A stretch of 64,000 nt of DNA. Source: Zobellia uliginosa. Lineage in GTDB: Bacteria; Bacteroidota; Bacteroidia; Flavobacteriales; Flavobacteriaceae. The stretch is from the NCBI RefSeq assembly GCF_900156625.1, contig NZ_FTOB01000009.1, forward strand, positions 1-64,000, read 5' to 3'. The first letter of the stretch is position 1; each line of letters begins with the position of its first letter. The position numbers and the translations under genes were made by a program. This document shows, piece after piece, positions 9,768-19,320 of the stretch. The notes beneath the pieces were generated by a model. It searched no databases, was not told the DNA's origin, and saw only the letters and a list, made by a program, of their open reading frames with translations.

Positions 9768-11570
9768 CTATTTTCCTAAATATTCAACATAGGTGTAATA
9801 TACCCCATAGGTCTCCCCTCCCTCTATAAAGTCGTTGACCAACATGGTCTTTCCTTCTTGAAGGTTCAAGACAAAATCTACACTGTGGGCTCCGGCATCA
9901 ATGGACCGCTCTTGGATTTGATTGGCAATTTGGATCCGTACTTTTTCAGGATACATGCTTTTGTAGTCATATTGGTTTTTAGGGTTCTTTTCAGGAATGC
10001 CCCAAATGGGCCCGGAACATTCTTTGGGCCAACGCATACATGAAATTTTATATCGCCCTGCTTTTTCGACTTTAATAGGATGGGTATTGTTCCTGTTCTT
10101 GATCCCCGATGCCACCTGCTCCGGTTTCCAAATCCCCCCATCTTCTCCAATGGCGTGCTGAATGGTCAGTTTAATTTCTTTCTGATTATCGTTACCGATA
10201 ATACTCACCGGAAACTCTTGGTATTCATACCCCAATTTGGCCCTGTTCAAAAATGCTTCGTTTTGAGCCAGTAGTTCCTCTACTACGTTATTGTTTTTTA
10301 GGGCCACATCATGGTCTTGGTGCGGGTCCTTCCCTATGTCGTATAAATTAGTTCCGTTTACCAGCCGCCATTTCTTGTTGAGTATAGCGGTTTCATCGGT
10401 ATCGTGTGGGCTACGCCAATCTTGCCGGTGGTGCACAAAGACCGTTCTTTTGTCTTCTAGCTTTCCGTTTTTGAGCAATAGTGGTGAAAAATCGATTCCG
10501 TCCAACTTCATCCCTTCGGGGATTTCAAGACCACAAAGACCGGCCAAGGTAGGAATAAGGTCTATATGTGCCGTTAATTCGTTCAAGTCTTTCCCTCCTT
10601 TTATCTTACCGTCTTTCCAACGGATGAAAAAGGGTACCCGATGGCCACCTTCCGTACGCTGTCCCTTTTTCCCCCTAAAACCTTTATTAAAACCCAGTTT
10701 GCCGTCTTTACTTACACCTCCTCCAGAACCGTTATCGGTCATATAGATCAGTATGGTATTGTCGGCCAATTTTTGTTTTTTCAGATAGGCTTCGAGCTTC
10801 CCGAAATTCTCATCAATATTAGTAATCATTCCATAGAATTCGGCACCTACTATTTTATCGCCTACCAAATGTCGGTAGGGTGCCGCATATTTTTCCGCAA
10901 CTATGAACGGACTATGGGGCGCATTGGTAGGCAGGTACAAAAAGAAAGGGGCTTCTTTGTTCTTATCGATAAATTTCATGGCTTCTTGAAACCATACATC
11001 GGTACAATAGCCCGAAAACTGTTTGGGTTCATTGTTAACGTAATACACATCGTCGTTGTAACTATTGCCCCAATAATCGGATAACTCGCCCACACCTCCG
11101 GCCTTATGGTGGACCGCTACGTCAAAACCACTATCGGTAGGCCTAGAGGGATAGTTATCGCCCAAATGCCACTTGCCGAACATTGCCGTTTTATAACCGT
11201 TACTTTTAAAAACATCGGCCATGGTCAGTGCATTTTCCGCCAAGGCATCGCGCCCCTTATAAGTAGCCCATGTACCATTATTGACGGGGTATCTTCCGGT
11301 CATAAGGGCCGCCCGCGTAGGAGTGCACATAGGACTTACATGAAAATCGGTCAGGCGTACGGCCTGCTTATAGAACTTATCGATATTCGGGGTCTTTATC
11401 CACGGGTTACCATGACAGGCCAAATCACCTATCCCTTGATCATCGGTCATTACCAAAATCACGTTAGGCGGTTTTACCTCTTGTGAAAACCCATTGCCCC
11501 AAAAAAGCAATATTCCTAATAAGAATACGCCCTTTATACCTTTGTTCGATATCCGTTTAAGTTTTTCCAT
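9768..11570 (-). CDS. Family S1 formylglycine-dependent sulfatase
   Basis: This 600-residue secreted or periplasmic enzyme should hydrolyse sulfate esters of algal polysaccharide. A hydrophobic signal segment covers about 13-29. The N-terminal metal-binding pair is in MTDDQG (Asp43, Asp44). The activation motif C-T-P-T-R starts at Cys82, the residue that an anaerobic or aerobic maturase converts to formylglycine; the following LMTGR is also typical. GKWHLG and the YMTDNGSGGG metal-site segment are present. The C-terminal ~120 residues form an extra beta-rich domain. No maturase lies in the window. It is upstream of GH117 by 32 bases, which suggests desulfation before removal of anhydrogalactose. 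The target carbon position is unknown. Confidence 0.93.
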   Translation of the reverse strand: MEKLKRISNKGIKGVFLLGILLFWGNGFSQEVKPPNVILVMTDDQGIGDLACHGNPWIKTPNIDKFYKQAVRLTDFHVSPMCTPTRAALMTGRYPVNNGTWATYKGRDALAENALTMADVFKSNGYKTAMFGKWHLGDNYPSRPTDSGFDVAVHHKAGGVGELSDYWGNSYNDDVYYVNNEPKQFSGYCTDVWFQEAMKFIDKNKEAPFFLYLPTNAPHSPFIVAEKYAAPYRHLVGDKIVGAEFYGMITNIDENFGKLEAYLKKQKLADNTILIYMTDNGSGGGVSKDGKLGFNKGFRGKKGQRTEGGHRVPFFIRWKDGKIKGGKDLNELTAHIDLIPTLAGLCGLEIPEGMKLDGIDFSPLLLKNGKLEDKRTVFVHHRQDWRSPHDTDETAILNKKWRLVNGTNLYDIGKDPHQDHDVALKNNNVVEELLAQNEAFLNRAKLGYEYQEFPVSIIGNDNQKEIKLTIQHAIGEDGGIWKPEQVASGIKNRNNTHPIKVEKAGRYKISCMRWPKECSGPIWGIPEKNPKNQYDYKSMYPEKVRIQIANQIQERSIDAGAHSVDFVLNLQEGKTMLVNDFIEGGETYGVYYTYVEYLGK

Positions 11571-11779
11571 AAGTATTGAAAAAGATAATTTTTAGCTTTT
11601 GTCCATTTATGTCACATCGCTTTTCCATGTCGACCCCGCCCCCCAAAACTAGCTATAGAAAACAACAAAACTTTAAAAAGTTACTTTACAAATATTATAC
11701 AAAGGATAATTCCCCCCTTCTAAAGACTATATTCCCTTTAATATTTAATATCTTGATTCCAGCAAGCTCAAAACCCCAC

Positions 11780-13417
11780 ATGAAACTGTATTTCAGATAT
11801 TTACATATTTTTATATTATTCTTCTACATTCACACGGGCCTGTTTTGTCAAAACAAGGCAGGTAAAAACCATATACAAGACAGCACAGCCTACTATACAA
11901 ACGAAATAGAGAAGGCCATAGCCGAATCGAAGCTATTTCCCGATAAATCTTATCGCATGTTCGATGTTTCCAAAGCCTATTTTGAAAAAAAAAGAGACAC
12001 GGTACATATGGTATACTGCCTCTTGGGCATGTCGGAAATTCAAAAGAAGAAAGGAAAATTCAGTCGATCATTCGATCACCTATGGCAGGCCAAATACCTG
12101 AGCGATTTTTCTAAAAACAAGGCGCAGAAAGTACGAATACGTATTGACTTGGCCCGGCTTTACGATGAATTCAATATGAACGAGCAATCGGTCTTACATT
12201 TAGAGGAGTCCCTAAAAATCGCAAAGGAAATATACGTTCTCGATTCTACCCAGGTAAAACACCTGATTTCGAGTTATATGTATATGGCCGTACGGCAGCG
12301 TAAATCGGGGAATCACCATAAAGCCATGCAGTACTTAGATTCTTGTTTTATCAACCCATCGATAAAGCTAGAAAAAAGTGTAGAGATGCCCTTCTGGGAT
12401 GCCGAGCGAGGAAAAATCATGCAAGAACTCAAACAGTATGGGAAAGCAGGTACCTATTTGCATCTTTCACGCAAGCATACGCTAGGCAAACAAGCGAACT
12501 ACCGCCCCAATATCTCTATGTACCTAGGCGATTTAAAAAAAGACCTCGGTCAAAAGGATAGTGCGCTCTATTTCTACAATGAAAGTTTATCGCTAAGCCG
12601 TGACCACGGGTTTAGAAACGATTTAGAAGCAGAAGTACTACGTAAGATCGCAGAAGTATATTCCATGAGCGGGGAAAAGGGCTTGGCCTACGACTATCTC
12701 GTTGAATCGACCCGTACCGCCGACCGGATCCTGCAGGCAAAAAACCAGACGAACAGTGAACTTTTTCAAATTAAGGATACCTATCTCAAATCCATTTCGA
12801 AAAAGGATGCCCTTTTAGAGCAAAAAAACATTGTTATAGAGAAAAACTTCCAGATACAGCGCCGGCTTCAGATTATCATGGGACTCTTAATTTTGCTCGG
12901 GATTGTAATCTTTATTGTGGTACGGACTAGACTTAAACTGAAAAAAACCGTTCTACGACAGAAAGAAGCGGAATTACACGCCAAACTAACAAGTGAACGG
13001 AGCAAAAACGAGATTGAACTTAAAAGCAAGCAACTCACCTCTTACGCCCTTCAACTCATAGACAAAGACAGTGCCATAGATGAGCTACTCGATATGTTGA
13101 AAAAAGAAGGCTCGCCCCGCTACAAGTCGCTTTTCAGCAAATATAAAAAGGGATCCAAAGACCTTTGGAACGAATTCAACCTCCAATTTACACAGGTCAA
13201 CTCCGCTTTCTACGATAAGCTAAAAGAACTTCACCCTACCTTGAGTTCTACCGAACAAAAGCACTGTGCGTTGATAAAACTGAACCTAACGACCAAAGAC
13301 ATGGCCCGGATCTTAAATATAGAACCCCATAGCGTTCATGTCTCACGTTCTAGAATTCGAAAAAAAATGGGGCTAGAGCGCTCACAAAACCTAGAAAATT
13401 ACATTTCAAGTATCTAA
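11780..13417 (+). CDS. Membrane TPR regulator with C-terminal LuxR/GerE-type helix-turn-helix
   Basis: I chose the ATG at 11780 because it gives a good signal peptide (MKLYFRYLHIFILFFYIHTG); an in-frame ATG at 11576 would add 68 unlikely residues and leave only 5 bases to the sulfatase start. The 545-residue protein has periplasmic TPR-like helices, a membrane helix (MGLLILLGIVIFIVV), a coiled-coil (about 60 residues rich in Lys/Glu) and a C-terminal domain LSSTEQKHCALIKLNLTTK followed by IEPHSVHVSRSRIRKKMGL, typical of LuxR-like DNA binding. It is divergent from the sulfatase/GH117 pair and is its probable regulator. The signal is not known. It differs from the AraC-ended TPR regulator at 5572. 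Confidence 0.82.
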   Translation: MKLYFRYLHIFILFFYIHTGLFCQNKAGKNHIQDSTAYYTNEIEKAIAESKLFPDKSYRMFDVSKAYFEKKRDTVHMVYCLLGMSEIQKKKGKFSRSFDHLWQAKYLSDFSKNKAQKVRIRIDLARLYDEFNMNEQSVLHLEESLKIAKEIYVLDSTQVKHLISSYMYMAVRQRKSGNHHKAMQYLDSCFINPSIKLEKSVEMPFWDAERGKIMQELKQYGKAGTYLHLSRKHTLGKQANYRPNISMYLGDLKKDLGQKDSALYFYNESLSLSRDHGFRNDLEAEVLRKIAEVYSMSGEKGLAYDYLVESTRTADRILQAKNQTNSELFQIKDTYLKSISKKDALLEQKNIVIEKNFQIQRRLQIIMGLLILLGIVIFIVVRTRLKLKKTVLRQKEAELHAKLTSERSKNEIELKSKQLTSYALQLIDKDSAIDELLDMLKKEGSPRYKSLFSKYKKGSKDLWNEFNLQFTQVNSAFYDKLKELHPTLSSTEQKHCALIKLNLTTKDMARILNIEPHSVHVSRSRIRKKMGLERSQNLENYISSI

Positions 13418-13472
13418 CTTTAAAAACGCAGGTTTGGCCATACCCCTACTATTTCATAGGGTCGAAAACCTA

Positions 13473-14666
13473 CTATTCCGTTTTTGTCTTTGAACGGGCC
13501 TCAGCCGTTTCCTTTACGATGGCCTCGGCAATTTCAGGGTAATTCCACTCAAGTGTATTTCTATTAAAAATACCGAATTCATCAACATTCCCGTTATCCC
13601 ACCAAATGGGACAAATACCCCTTTCGGCGCAGGCCTTGGCATAGAATTGGGCATGGGCCAAGCGGTCTTCGGGATTGTCACTAAAGGTTGAGCCCCACTC
13701 TCCCATGACCACGGCCCTATTATCTTTGACAATAAATTTATCACGGATCTTATCCAACTCCGCAAGCAAGGCCGTTTTATCAGCTTCAGTTCCCCAAGTG
13801 GGGTCCGTTCCATCCAAACAAAACTGATATGGGAAATAGCTATGCACCGATACAATAACATTTTTATCCCCATTGGGTACAAGATAGTCGTTCAAAGCAT
13901 TCGAATTGGTACTTGCGGCATAGGTAGACACCATTATTTTTCGCTTCGCATTATTGCCCCCCGTGGCCCGAATGGCATCGACACTGACCTGATGGTATTG
14001 ATTGACGGCATCACGGCCTTCTTGTGTGCCCCCTTTCCATTCTTCGGGCGTACCCTTATGTCTCGGCTCGTTCAGCGTTTCAAAAATAAGGTTGTCGCCA
14101 TAAGGCTTGAATCTATTGGCAATTTGCGTCCATACTTTTGAAAGTTCATCTTTTACTTCATCGGCCTTTTCATAGGTAGGAAGAATCCATGTTTCATCAT
14201 GGTGTATATTTATAATCACATACATCTCATTTTCGAGGGCAAAATTGGCAATGGCCTCAACCTTATCCAACCAATTTGCCTCAATAAGATAGTCTGGCCC
14301 ATCCCCTATATGAAACTTCCAGGTAACCGGTAAGCGCAAGGTTTTAAATCCCATTTTGGCAATTTCATCGATCATGGGCTTAGTGGTCAAAGGATTGCCC
14401 CAAGCGGTCTCGTCACTGTCATAGGTATCCATTGCATTGCCCAAGTTCCAACCGGCCCCCATGTCAAGAACAAATTCCTCAGGTGCTATCTCTCCCATGT
14501 TGCCATCATCCTCCCCATCTTCTCCCTTCCCTTCTTCTTTTGGCATTTCTCCTACATCAAGATCTCCCGATACATTTGCCATGTCTGAATGCCCCTTTTG
14601 ACCACAAGACATAAAAAGACTGAAATTTACACTGAGTACCATAAAAATTAAAACTGTTTTTCTCAT
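13473..14666 (-). CDS. GH5 family endo-beta-glucanase-type lipoprotein (subfamily 4-like)
   Basis: This 397-residue lipoprotein (lipobox Cys21) has an acidic Glu/Gly/Asp-rich linker (about 28-62) and a GH5 TIM barrel. The acid/base is Glu200 in LNEP and the nucleophile Glu323 in GEWGS; His155/His156 (INIHHD) and His275/Tyr277 (HSYFPY) line the site. The pattern FETLNEPRHKGTPEEWKGG resembles GH5 subfamily 4, which includes cellulases, lichenases and xyloglucanases. The acidic linker suggests a surface-tethered enzyme. It is the last gene of the two-SusC/D PUL, 219 bases after the CBM lipoprotein, with a hairpin between them. A mixed-linkage glucan or xyloglucan substrate is an inference. Confidence 0.88.
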   Translation of the reverse strand: MRKTVLIFMVLSVNFSLFMSCGQKGHSDMANVSGDLDVGEMPKEEGKGEDGEDDGNMGEIAPEEFVLDMGAGWNLGNAMDTYDSDETAWGNPLTTKPMIDEIAKMGFKTLRLPVTWKFHIGDGPDYLIEANWLDKVEAIANFALENEMYVIINIHHDETWILPTYEKADEVKDELSKVWTQIANRFKPYGDNLIFETLNEPRHKGTPEEWKGGTQEGRDAVNQYHQVSVDAIRATGGNNAKRKIMVSTYAASTNSNALNDYLVPNGDKNVIVSVHSYFPYQFCLDGTDPTWGTEADKTALLAELDKIRDKFIVKDNRAVVMGEWGSTFSDNPEDRLAHAQFYAKACAERGICPIWWDNGNVDEFGIFNRNTLEWNYPEIAEAIVKETAEARSKTKTE

Positions 14667-14780
14667 GCGATATAAATTTTAGGGGTTTAGGGAGACCCGA
14701 AAGAGAGGCCTCCATTGGTTTTCTATATGGATTTTAATTGCGTTGTTTCCGTGTTAGCTTGGGAACATAAGGGCATAATT

Positions 14781-14816
14781 AAGGCCGGTCAATTGTGGTA
14801 TCAACCGGCCTTTTTT
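14781..14816. terminator. Hairpin between the CBM lipoprotein and GH5 genes
   Basis: AAGGCCGGT (14781-14789) pairs with ACCGGCCTT (14804-14812), with a 14-base loop and six T from 14811. The T-run is on the plus strand, but the genes on both sides run on the minus strand, where the tail is TTAATTAT. It may attenuate or protect transcripts rather than end them fully. Confidence 0.55.
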
Positions 14817-14885
14817 CCGTAACTCTCGACCGTAATAGTTGCTTTACTCCGATTGAGAGGTTACACTAACTAATCAACTCAAAGA

Positions 14886-16475
14886 CTATAATTTTTCTAA
14901 CTTCACATACTGTACCATTATTCCGTTGGTCTGGTTACCGATATCCAATAAGACCCGGCCTCCGGTTGTAGTTTCGCTACCCATGATAAACTCCTTTTCG
15001 TAAGTCTGGTACTCGGTATCACCGGCCAGCCATATACCGCCACCGCCGTCGTATGCTATCCAGCCGTCTCTTCCTGTACCGTCGCCTACCGATAGGGTAA
15101 ACCAGAAGTCTCCTTGGCCAGGATAGGCTTTTACTATGGTGGTAAGTTTATACTTGGCACCTTTTTCCAATATAATGGAAGGCTTGAACAACTGAACATC
15201 CCATGGATTGGCCCCTGGCACGATGTCTTGGGCTACAAGAACACCCTCTTCAGCGGAGATGTTTACCGAGCCGCCACCATTTTGATTAGCGCTCCAACCA
15301 TCGAGTCCTCCTGTAAAATCGGACTCATAAATTGTTTCGGCTCCTAGCGGTATGGAAACGGTATCGACAAAATCTGGATAGGTAACCACTATTTCGGTGG
15401 TGCCATCTACATATACTTCCCCTTCGGCAGGTGTGGTAACAATCTCATAGATACCAAAATCTTCACTGGAAACGATAAGGTCTTCCTTCCCGTTTATCGA
15501 CAACCTAAGGGTCAAGCCTTTAAGAGCTATTACTTCCCCATCTTTATACAGGGTTTTCTCTGGTTTCGTCTCTATGGCCATTCCGGTTACATCAAGAGGA
15601 TTGACCGTAATAGGAACCGCTAAGGAAAGTCCCGTTGCATGCGAAACCTGAACCTCGCTATCGGTAGCTATCAGTTTCGTTTCATTGGCGGGAGTAGCCG
15701 TAAGTTCAAAAGCTTCAAAATTTTCGAAGGGAACAACCACCTCTTGACCGTCTGACATGGTAAAGGTCAAAACCGTACCTTCCAAATCAAGCCTTTCCCC
15801 GATTTCGTATTCGCTTATGGCCGGTGGTGTTGTAACAACGCCGCTTAAAGGCGCAAAAGGAACCACTTCTATGTCTTGTGCAATCTCCGCCTTGGTAGAC
15901 ACATAGGTTACCGTGACTTCAGCATCGTCTACGGAAACGATATCACCATTTATTGGAACCGTTTGAATTTCCGTACCAAAATCATCGAATGCCACATCTT
16001 CCTTGGTTCCGTCTTCCATCACCAAGGTTACGACCATACCGGTCAAATCAAGTTTTTGGCCGTCTACATAATTCTCTTTAGCCTTCGTTTTCACTTCAAG
16101 CTCCACGACGTTATTGGTAACGCTGATGGCTTGTATCAAGCCCTTTCCCGAGTCTCCAATGGTTATGGTAAGCTGTTGATGCGAAAAATCAAGTACGGTA
16201 CCGTTTGCAGGGTCGGTAGTGATGTTTTCGGCCCCAAAGGAAGCAAAGGGAACATCTACCATATCACCATTCTTTTGCATGGAAATAACAAGACCGGAAA
16301 GGTCGAGCTGCTCGCCCAGTACATAGGCCACTTTCGGCAAGGTTTTCATGCGTACGCTTGATGATACCTCCTCTGCCCCGTCATCGTCGTTATTGCACGA
16401 AGAAAATACCACGATGGCCATGACCATCAGTAAGGCTGCGACTCTGTTATGTGTAAAATTTAGAATATGTTTCAT
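14886..16475 (-). CDS. Surface lipoprotein with four Ig-like repeats and a C-terminal carbohydrate-binding module
   Basis: This 529-residue lipoprotein (lipobox Cys27, followed by an NDDDG acidic run) has four tandem Ig-like repeats of about 75-80 residues, each with a Y-x-x-GE-x-L/I-x-L-x-G-x-V/L motif (VLGEQLDLSGL, VDGQKLDLTGM, EIGERLDLEGT, KDGEVIALKGL). The last ~150 residues resemble a CBM4/9-type beta-sandwich (YESDFTGGLDGWS, then WDVQLFKPSIILEKGAKYKLT). No catalytic domain is seen. It probably extends from the cell surface and binds the PUL substrate, as the surface glycan-binding proteins of other PULs do. It starts 10 bases after the DUF1735 lipoprotein stop, in one operon with the SusC/SusD genes. 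Confidence 0.8.
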   Translation of the reverse strand: MKHILNFTHNRVAALLMVMAIVVFSSCNNDDDGAEEVSSSVRMKTLPKVAYVLGEQLDLSGLVISMQKNGDMVDVPFASFGAENITTDPANGTVLDFSHQQLTITIGDSGKGLIQAISVTNNVVELEVKTKAKENYVDGQKLDLTGMVVTLVMEDGTKEDVAFDDFGTEIQTVPINGDIVSVDDAEVTVTYVSTKAEIAQDIEVVPFAPLSGVVTTPPAISEYEIGERLDLEGTVLTFTMSDGQEVVVPFENFEAFELTATPANETKLIATDSEVQVSHATGLSLAVPITVNPLDVTGMAIETKPEKTLYKDGEVIALKGLTLRLSINGKEDLIVSSEDFGIYEIVTTPAEGEVYVDGTTEIVVTYPDFVDTVSIPLGAETIYESDFTGGLDGWSANQNGGGSVNISAEEGVLVAQDIVPGANPWDVQLFKPSIILEKGAKYKLTTIVKAYPGQGDFWFTLSVGDGTGRDGWIAYDGGGGIWLAGDTEYQTYEKEFIMGSETTTGGRVLLDIGNQTNGIMVQYVKLEKL

Positions 16476-16484
16476 TTGCCAATT

Positions 16485-17510
16485 TTATTTTAGTTCAATT
16501 TCAAACTCTTCAAAAACCGCTGTTCTATCCCTAATGACCAAGGTATCCTTAACCGCATGTGTTTCTGAATTGTCGACATCCGTATAGGTATAATCCAAAT
16601 AAATGACATCTCTTGGTTTTCCTCCCCAAGTATCCCCACCTTCGACAAATTTACCGGTACCACTTACATTGTACGGGTCGTCTTTATAGCTGGAAATAGA
16701 GCAGGTATCATCATCGAAGGAAAGTTCCAATGCTACGTTACCGGGACTGGAATTTTCGCCTCGCCCGATGATATTTTCTAGGTGCACTTTATTGAATCCG
16801 CTGGTTTCAACAAAGACGATTTCATCATCAACGGTAAATTCCGCATTATACTCCCTACCCAATATCGGTGTACCGGTGGTAATCATATCCCTACCCCTAC
16901 GCAGGTAGTTGCCATGAAATCGGTTCATGTATTTAATGCCGAAAAGGGTATAATCTTTAGGAAGAATGTCCCAATGCGCAGCATTGGCCCTATCGGGATT
17001 GGGTACGTTATCAAAGCTACGGCCCGAAAGCACGCTGTCGATATTATCGGCCTGGGTAATTCTAAGGGGGATGACATAATTGGTTGTATTGACCTTTCCA
17101 AAAGATAAGGTATCGTTGAAAAAATTGTCGTACAACTGCACTTGTATGCGAGCCTTGGTATCACCGGAAGCAATGGTTACCGGACTTATGCTCTCAAAAG
17201 TATAATAATCCGCCGGTAAGGGCTTTACATTGGCTACGTTTGCCAATAGGCCGTTATCTACTTCAAAATGAATTTTTCTTTCTTCATCGTTGGAATAAAC
17301 ACCGGTCATCAAAGCGGTAATTTCAAAACGATGGGCATTATCCTCCTCGTTGATTCCTTGATCATAATTTCCCAGAACTAAGGTTCTGGCAGGCGTTTGA
17401 TATGGGAAATAGACGGTTTGCGTATCAAAATCGTCAAATTCAGGTTCTGTATTGCTACACGATGCCAAGAATAAGACTGAAAGTATACCAATGAAATATC
17501 TTGTGTTCAT
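16485..17510 (-). CDS. DUF1735/DUF5627-type PUL lipoprotein
   Basis: This 341-residue lipoprotein (lipobox Cys18) shows the N-terminal DUF1735 pattern (TVYFPYQTPARTLVLGNYDQGINEED split around position 32-58) and a C-terminal beta-rich domain like DUF5627 (GIKYMNRFHGNYLRRGRD and the DVIYLDYTYTD strand). Such proteins commonly follow SusD in PULs and are thought to bind glycans at the cell surface. No enzyme motif is visible. It lies 63 bases after the SusD stop and 10 bases before the Ig/CBM gene, within the operon. Confidence 0.8.
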   Translation of the reverse strand: MNTRYFIGILSVLFLASCSNTEPEFDDFDTQTVYFPYQTPARTLVLGNYDQGINEEDNAHRFEITALMTGVYSNDEERKIHFEVDNGLLANVANVKPLPADYYTFESISPVTIASGDTKARIQVQLYDNFFNDTLSFGKVNTTNYVIPLRITQADNIDSVLSGRSFDNVPNPDRANAAHWDILPKDYTLFGIKYMNRFHGNYLRRGRDMITTGTPILGREYNAEFTVDDEIVFVETSGFNKVHLENIIGRGENSSPGNVALELSFDDDTCSISSYKDDPYNVSGTGKFVEGGDTWGGKPRDVIYLDYTYTDVDNSETHAVKDTLVIRDRTAVFEEFEIELK

Positions 17511-17573
17511 AAAATGAAAAAATTAAATTAACATTTTGGCCGAAGCTTAAATTTATATCTTTTTAAAATACCC

Positions 17574-19319
17574 CTACCAACCTTGATTTTGCTCAATTAA
17601 ATTGAACCTTACCACTTCGTTTTGTGGAATAGGCGCATAGTTGGCATTCGCATTATAGAGCCTTGGTTCTACCGTAAAACTTTCATAATTAGTTCCATCA
17701 AATTGCAATCCTTTGGCATCCGGGGTTTGATCGAAAATATTCCACCTTCTCAAATCGTATAAACGATGCCCTTCAAAACAAAGTTCCAAACGACGTTCGT
17801 TACGGATCAAGTTTCTCATGTCTTCTTGAGAGCTTATACTGCTCAAATAGGCATCTGAATTATCTAGGCCAATGCCGGCTCTTTGCCTTATGGCCCCAAT
17901 GATATTTCTAGCGGACATACCACCTACCATTTGATCTGGGCCTCCCAATTCATTAGCTGCTTCGGCAAGCATAAGGAACAGATCCGTATACCGTACATAA
18001 ACGTTTATTTTTTCTGAACTGGAGATCGAACCATCAGCACTTATAACCACTTTTTGATCCAGTAATTTTTTTAAATAATACCCTGACCGTGTTGACCGTT
18101 GGGAAATTTGATCAATACCGTCAACACCTCCATCATTAGTAATGCTTACCACTCTACCATTTAAATCATTACCATTATAGAGTATGTAGCGCTGCAATCT
18201 CATATCCCTATTTTCAAAAGGATTCGCCGGGTTATAGTCCGGATGGGCTTCCGAGAAGGGGAAACCGTCTAACATTGGAAAAGCTTCCACTAAATTTTGA
18301 GATGGGTTAAGCCGGCCTTCTCCGTTAAGGGAAGGAGGGAAATGCTGGCTTTCTACCCAAGTCATAGAAGTGAAAGCGTTACTTCTCCAAAGTACTTCTG
18401 GGAAATTTCGCGTACCTACCGGAAATTCATAGAAGTTATAATATCCATTGGGGTCTAGTCCGCCAAGGCCTCCAATATCATTTAAAAGTTCCGCAAGAAG
18501 ATCGGCGGCTTCTTGATAGTACCCGCCTTGTCCGTCCATAAAAGCAGGACTGGCCGCCAACAGATACAATTTAGCTTTAAAAGCCTTGATAATCCTCCCG
18601 TTTATTCTACCGTCTTGATCTTTACCGAATACGAATTGATATGTATCGTCATTTGTATCGTTATATCTGGAAGGTCTTTTTGCCAAATCACCATCATAAT
18701 CCATGGGTAAATATTCGAGGGCCTCATCAAAATCGGCCACAATTCTGGCAACGGTTTCTTCAAAACCTAACCTAGGCGTGTTGAAATCGGCATCAAATTC
18801 GAAGAACTCCGAAATATACGGTATACCCAATAGTTGTCCCGAAGCACCACGCCCCCCGTGTTCCTGCAAAATCCAAAAATGTCTAAGGGCCCTAAGGGCA
18901 ACGGCTTCACCATATAAACGTTGCTTAAAAAGTTCATTGGTCTCCTCGTCCCTCTTCCATTCTACCTGATCTATCAGGGTGATGAACTTATTGGCATAGA
19001 GCACCTGCTCATACATACCCCACTTACTTGTAAAGGGGTTTTGGGCGTTCCATTCGCCAGTTGCCATCCTACGATAGCTACTCAAGAAATTGTTTACGGC
19101 ATCATCAGTTCCCGCATCATTAAAATAGAGCTGATTCACCAGCCCCTCATATGCATTGAGCAATACCCCCTCGGCAAATGCAGGATCAAAATTCAGACGG
19201 TCTTCCCCTAACAAATTTTCATCAACGGGTTCCACCAAGCTACACGCCATAATTGATGAAAATAACGTGAAAAGGGTTATATTTTTTAGTATGTTCTTCA
19301 TTTCGATTTTATTTTTCAC
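17574..19319 (-). CDS. SusD/RagB-family lipoprotein (second pair of the locus)
   Basis: This 581-residue SusD-like protein has a lipobox at Cys26 (FSSIMACSL). A later ATG, six codons in (19301), may be the true start because it gives a more usual leader. Family landmarks include ALRALRHFWILQEHGG, the NVYVRYTDLFLMLAEAANELGG helix and NERRLELCFEGHRLYDLRRWN near the C-terminus. It starts one base after the stop of the short SusC gene and pairs with it. The sequence is clearly different from the first SusD of the same locus, so the two pairs are not a recent duplication. Confidence 0.95.
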   Translation of the reverse strand: MKNKIEMKNILKNITLFTLFSSIMACSLVEPVDENLLGEDRLNFDPAFAEGVLLNAYEGLVNQLYFNDAGTDDAVNNFLSSYRRMATGEWNAQNPFTSKWGMYEQVLYANKFITLIDQVEWKRDEETNELFKQRLYGEAVALRALRHFWILQEHGGRGASGQLLGIPYISEFFEFDADFNTPRLGFEETVARIVADFDEALEYLPMDYDGDLAKRPSRYNDTNDDTYQFVFGKDQDGRINGRIIKAFKAKLYLLAASPAFMDGQGGYYQEAADLLAELLNDIGGLGGLDPNGYYNFYEFPVGTRNFPEVLWRSNAFTSMTWVESQHFPPSLNGEGRLNPSQNLVEAFPMLDGFPFSEAHPDYNPANPFENRDMRLQRYILYNGNDLNGRVVSITNDGGVDGIDQISQRSTRSGYYLKKLLDQKVVISADGSISSSEKINVYVRYTDLFLMLAEAANELGGPDQMVGGMSARNIIGAIRQRAGIGLDNSDAYLSSISSQEDMRNLIRNERRLELCFEGHRLYDLRRWNIFDQTPDAKGLQFDGTNYESFTVEPRLYNANANYAPIPQNEVVRFNLIEQNQGW

Positions 19320-19320
19320 A

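Noticed and set aside
10291-11486. Several plus-strand frames opposite the sulfatase
   Set aside because: They are antisense shadows with no protein-like motif; the sulfatase frame carries the catalytic motif.
11576-11779. N-terminal extension of the TPR/LuxR regulator
   Set aside because: The upstream ATG would put 68 low-quality residues before a clean signal peptide and nearly abut the divergent sulfatase.
13418-13472. Hairpin between the convergent TPR/LuxR and GH5 gene ends
   Set aside because: Only a weak, mismatched stem is visible and there is no T-run, so I did not call a terminator.
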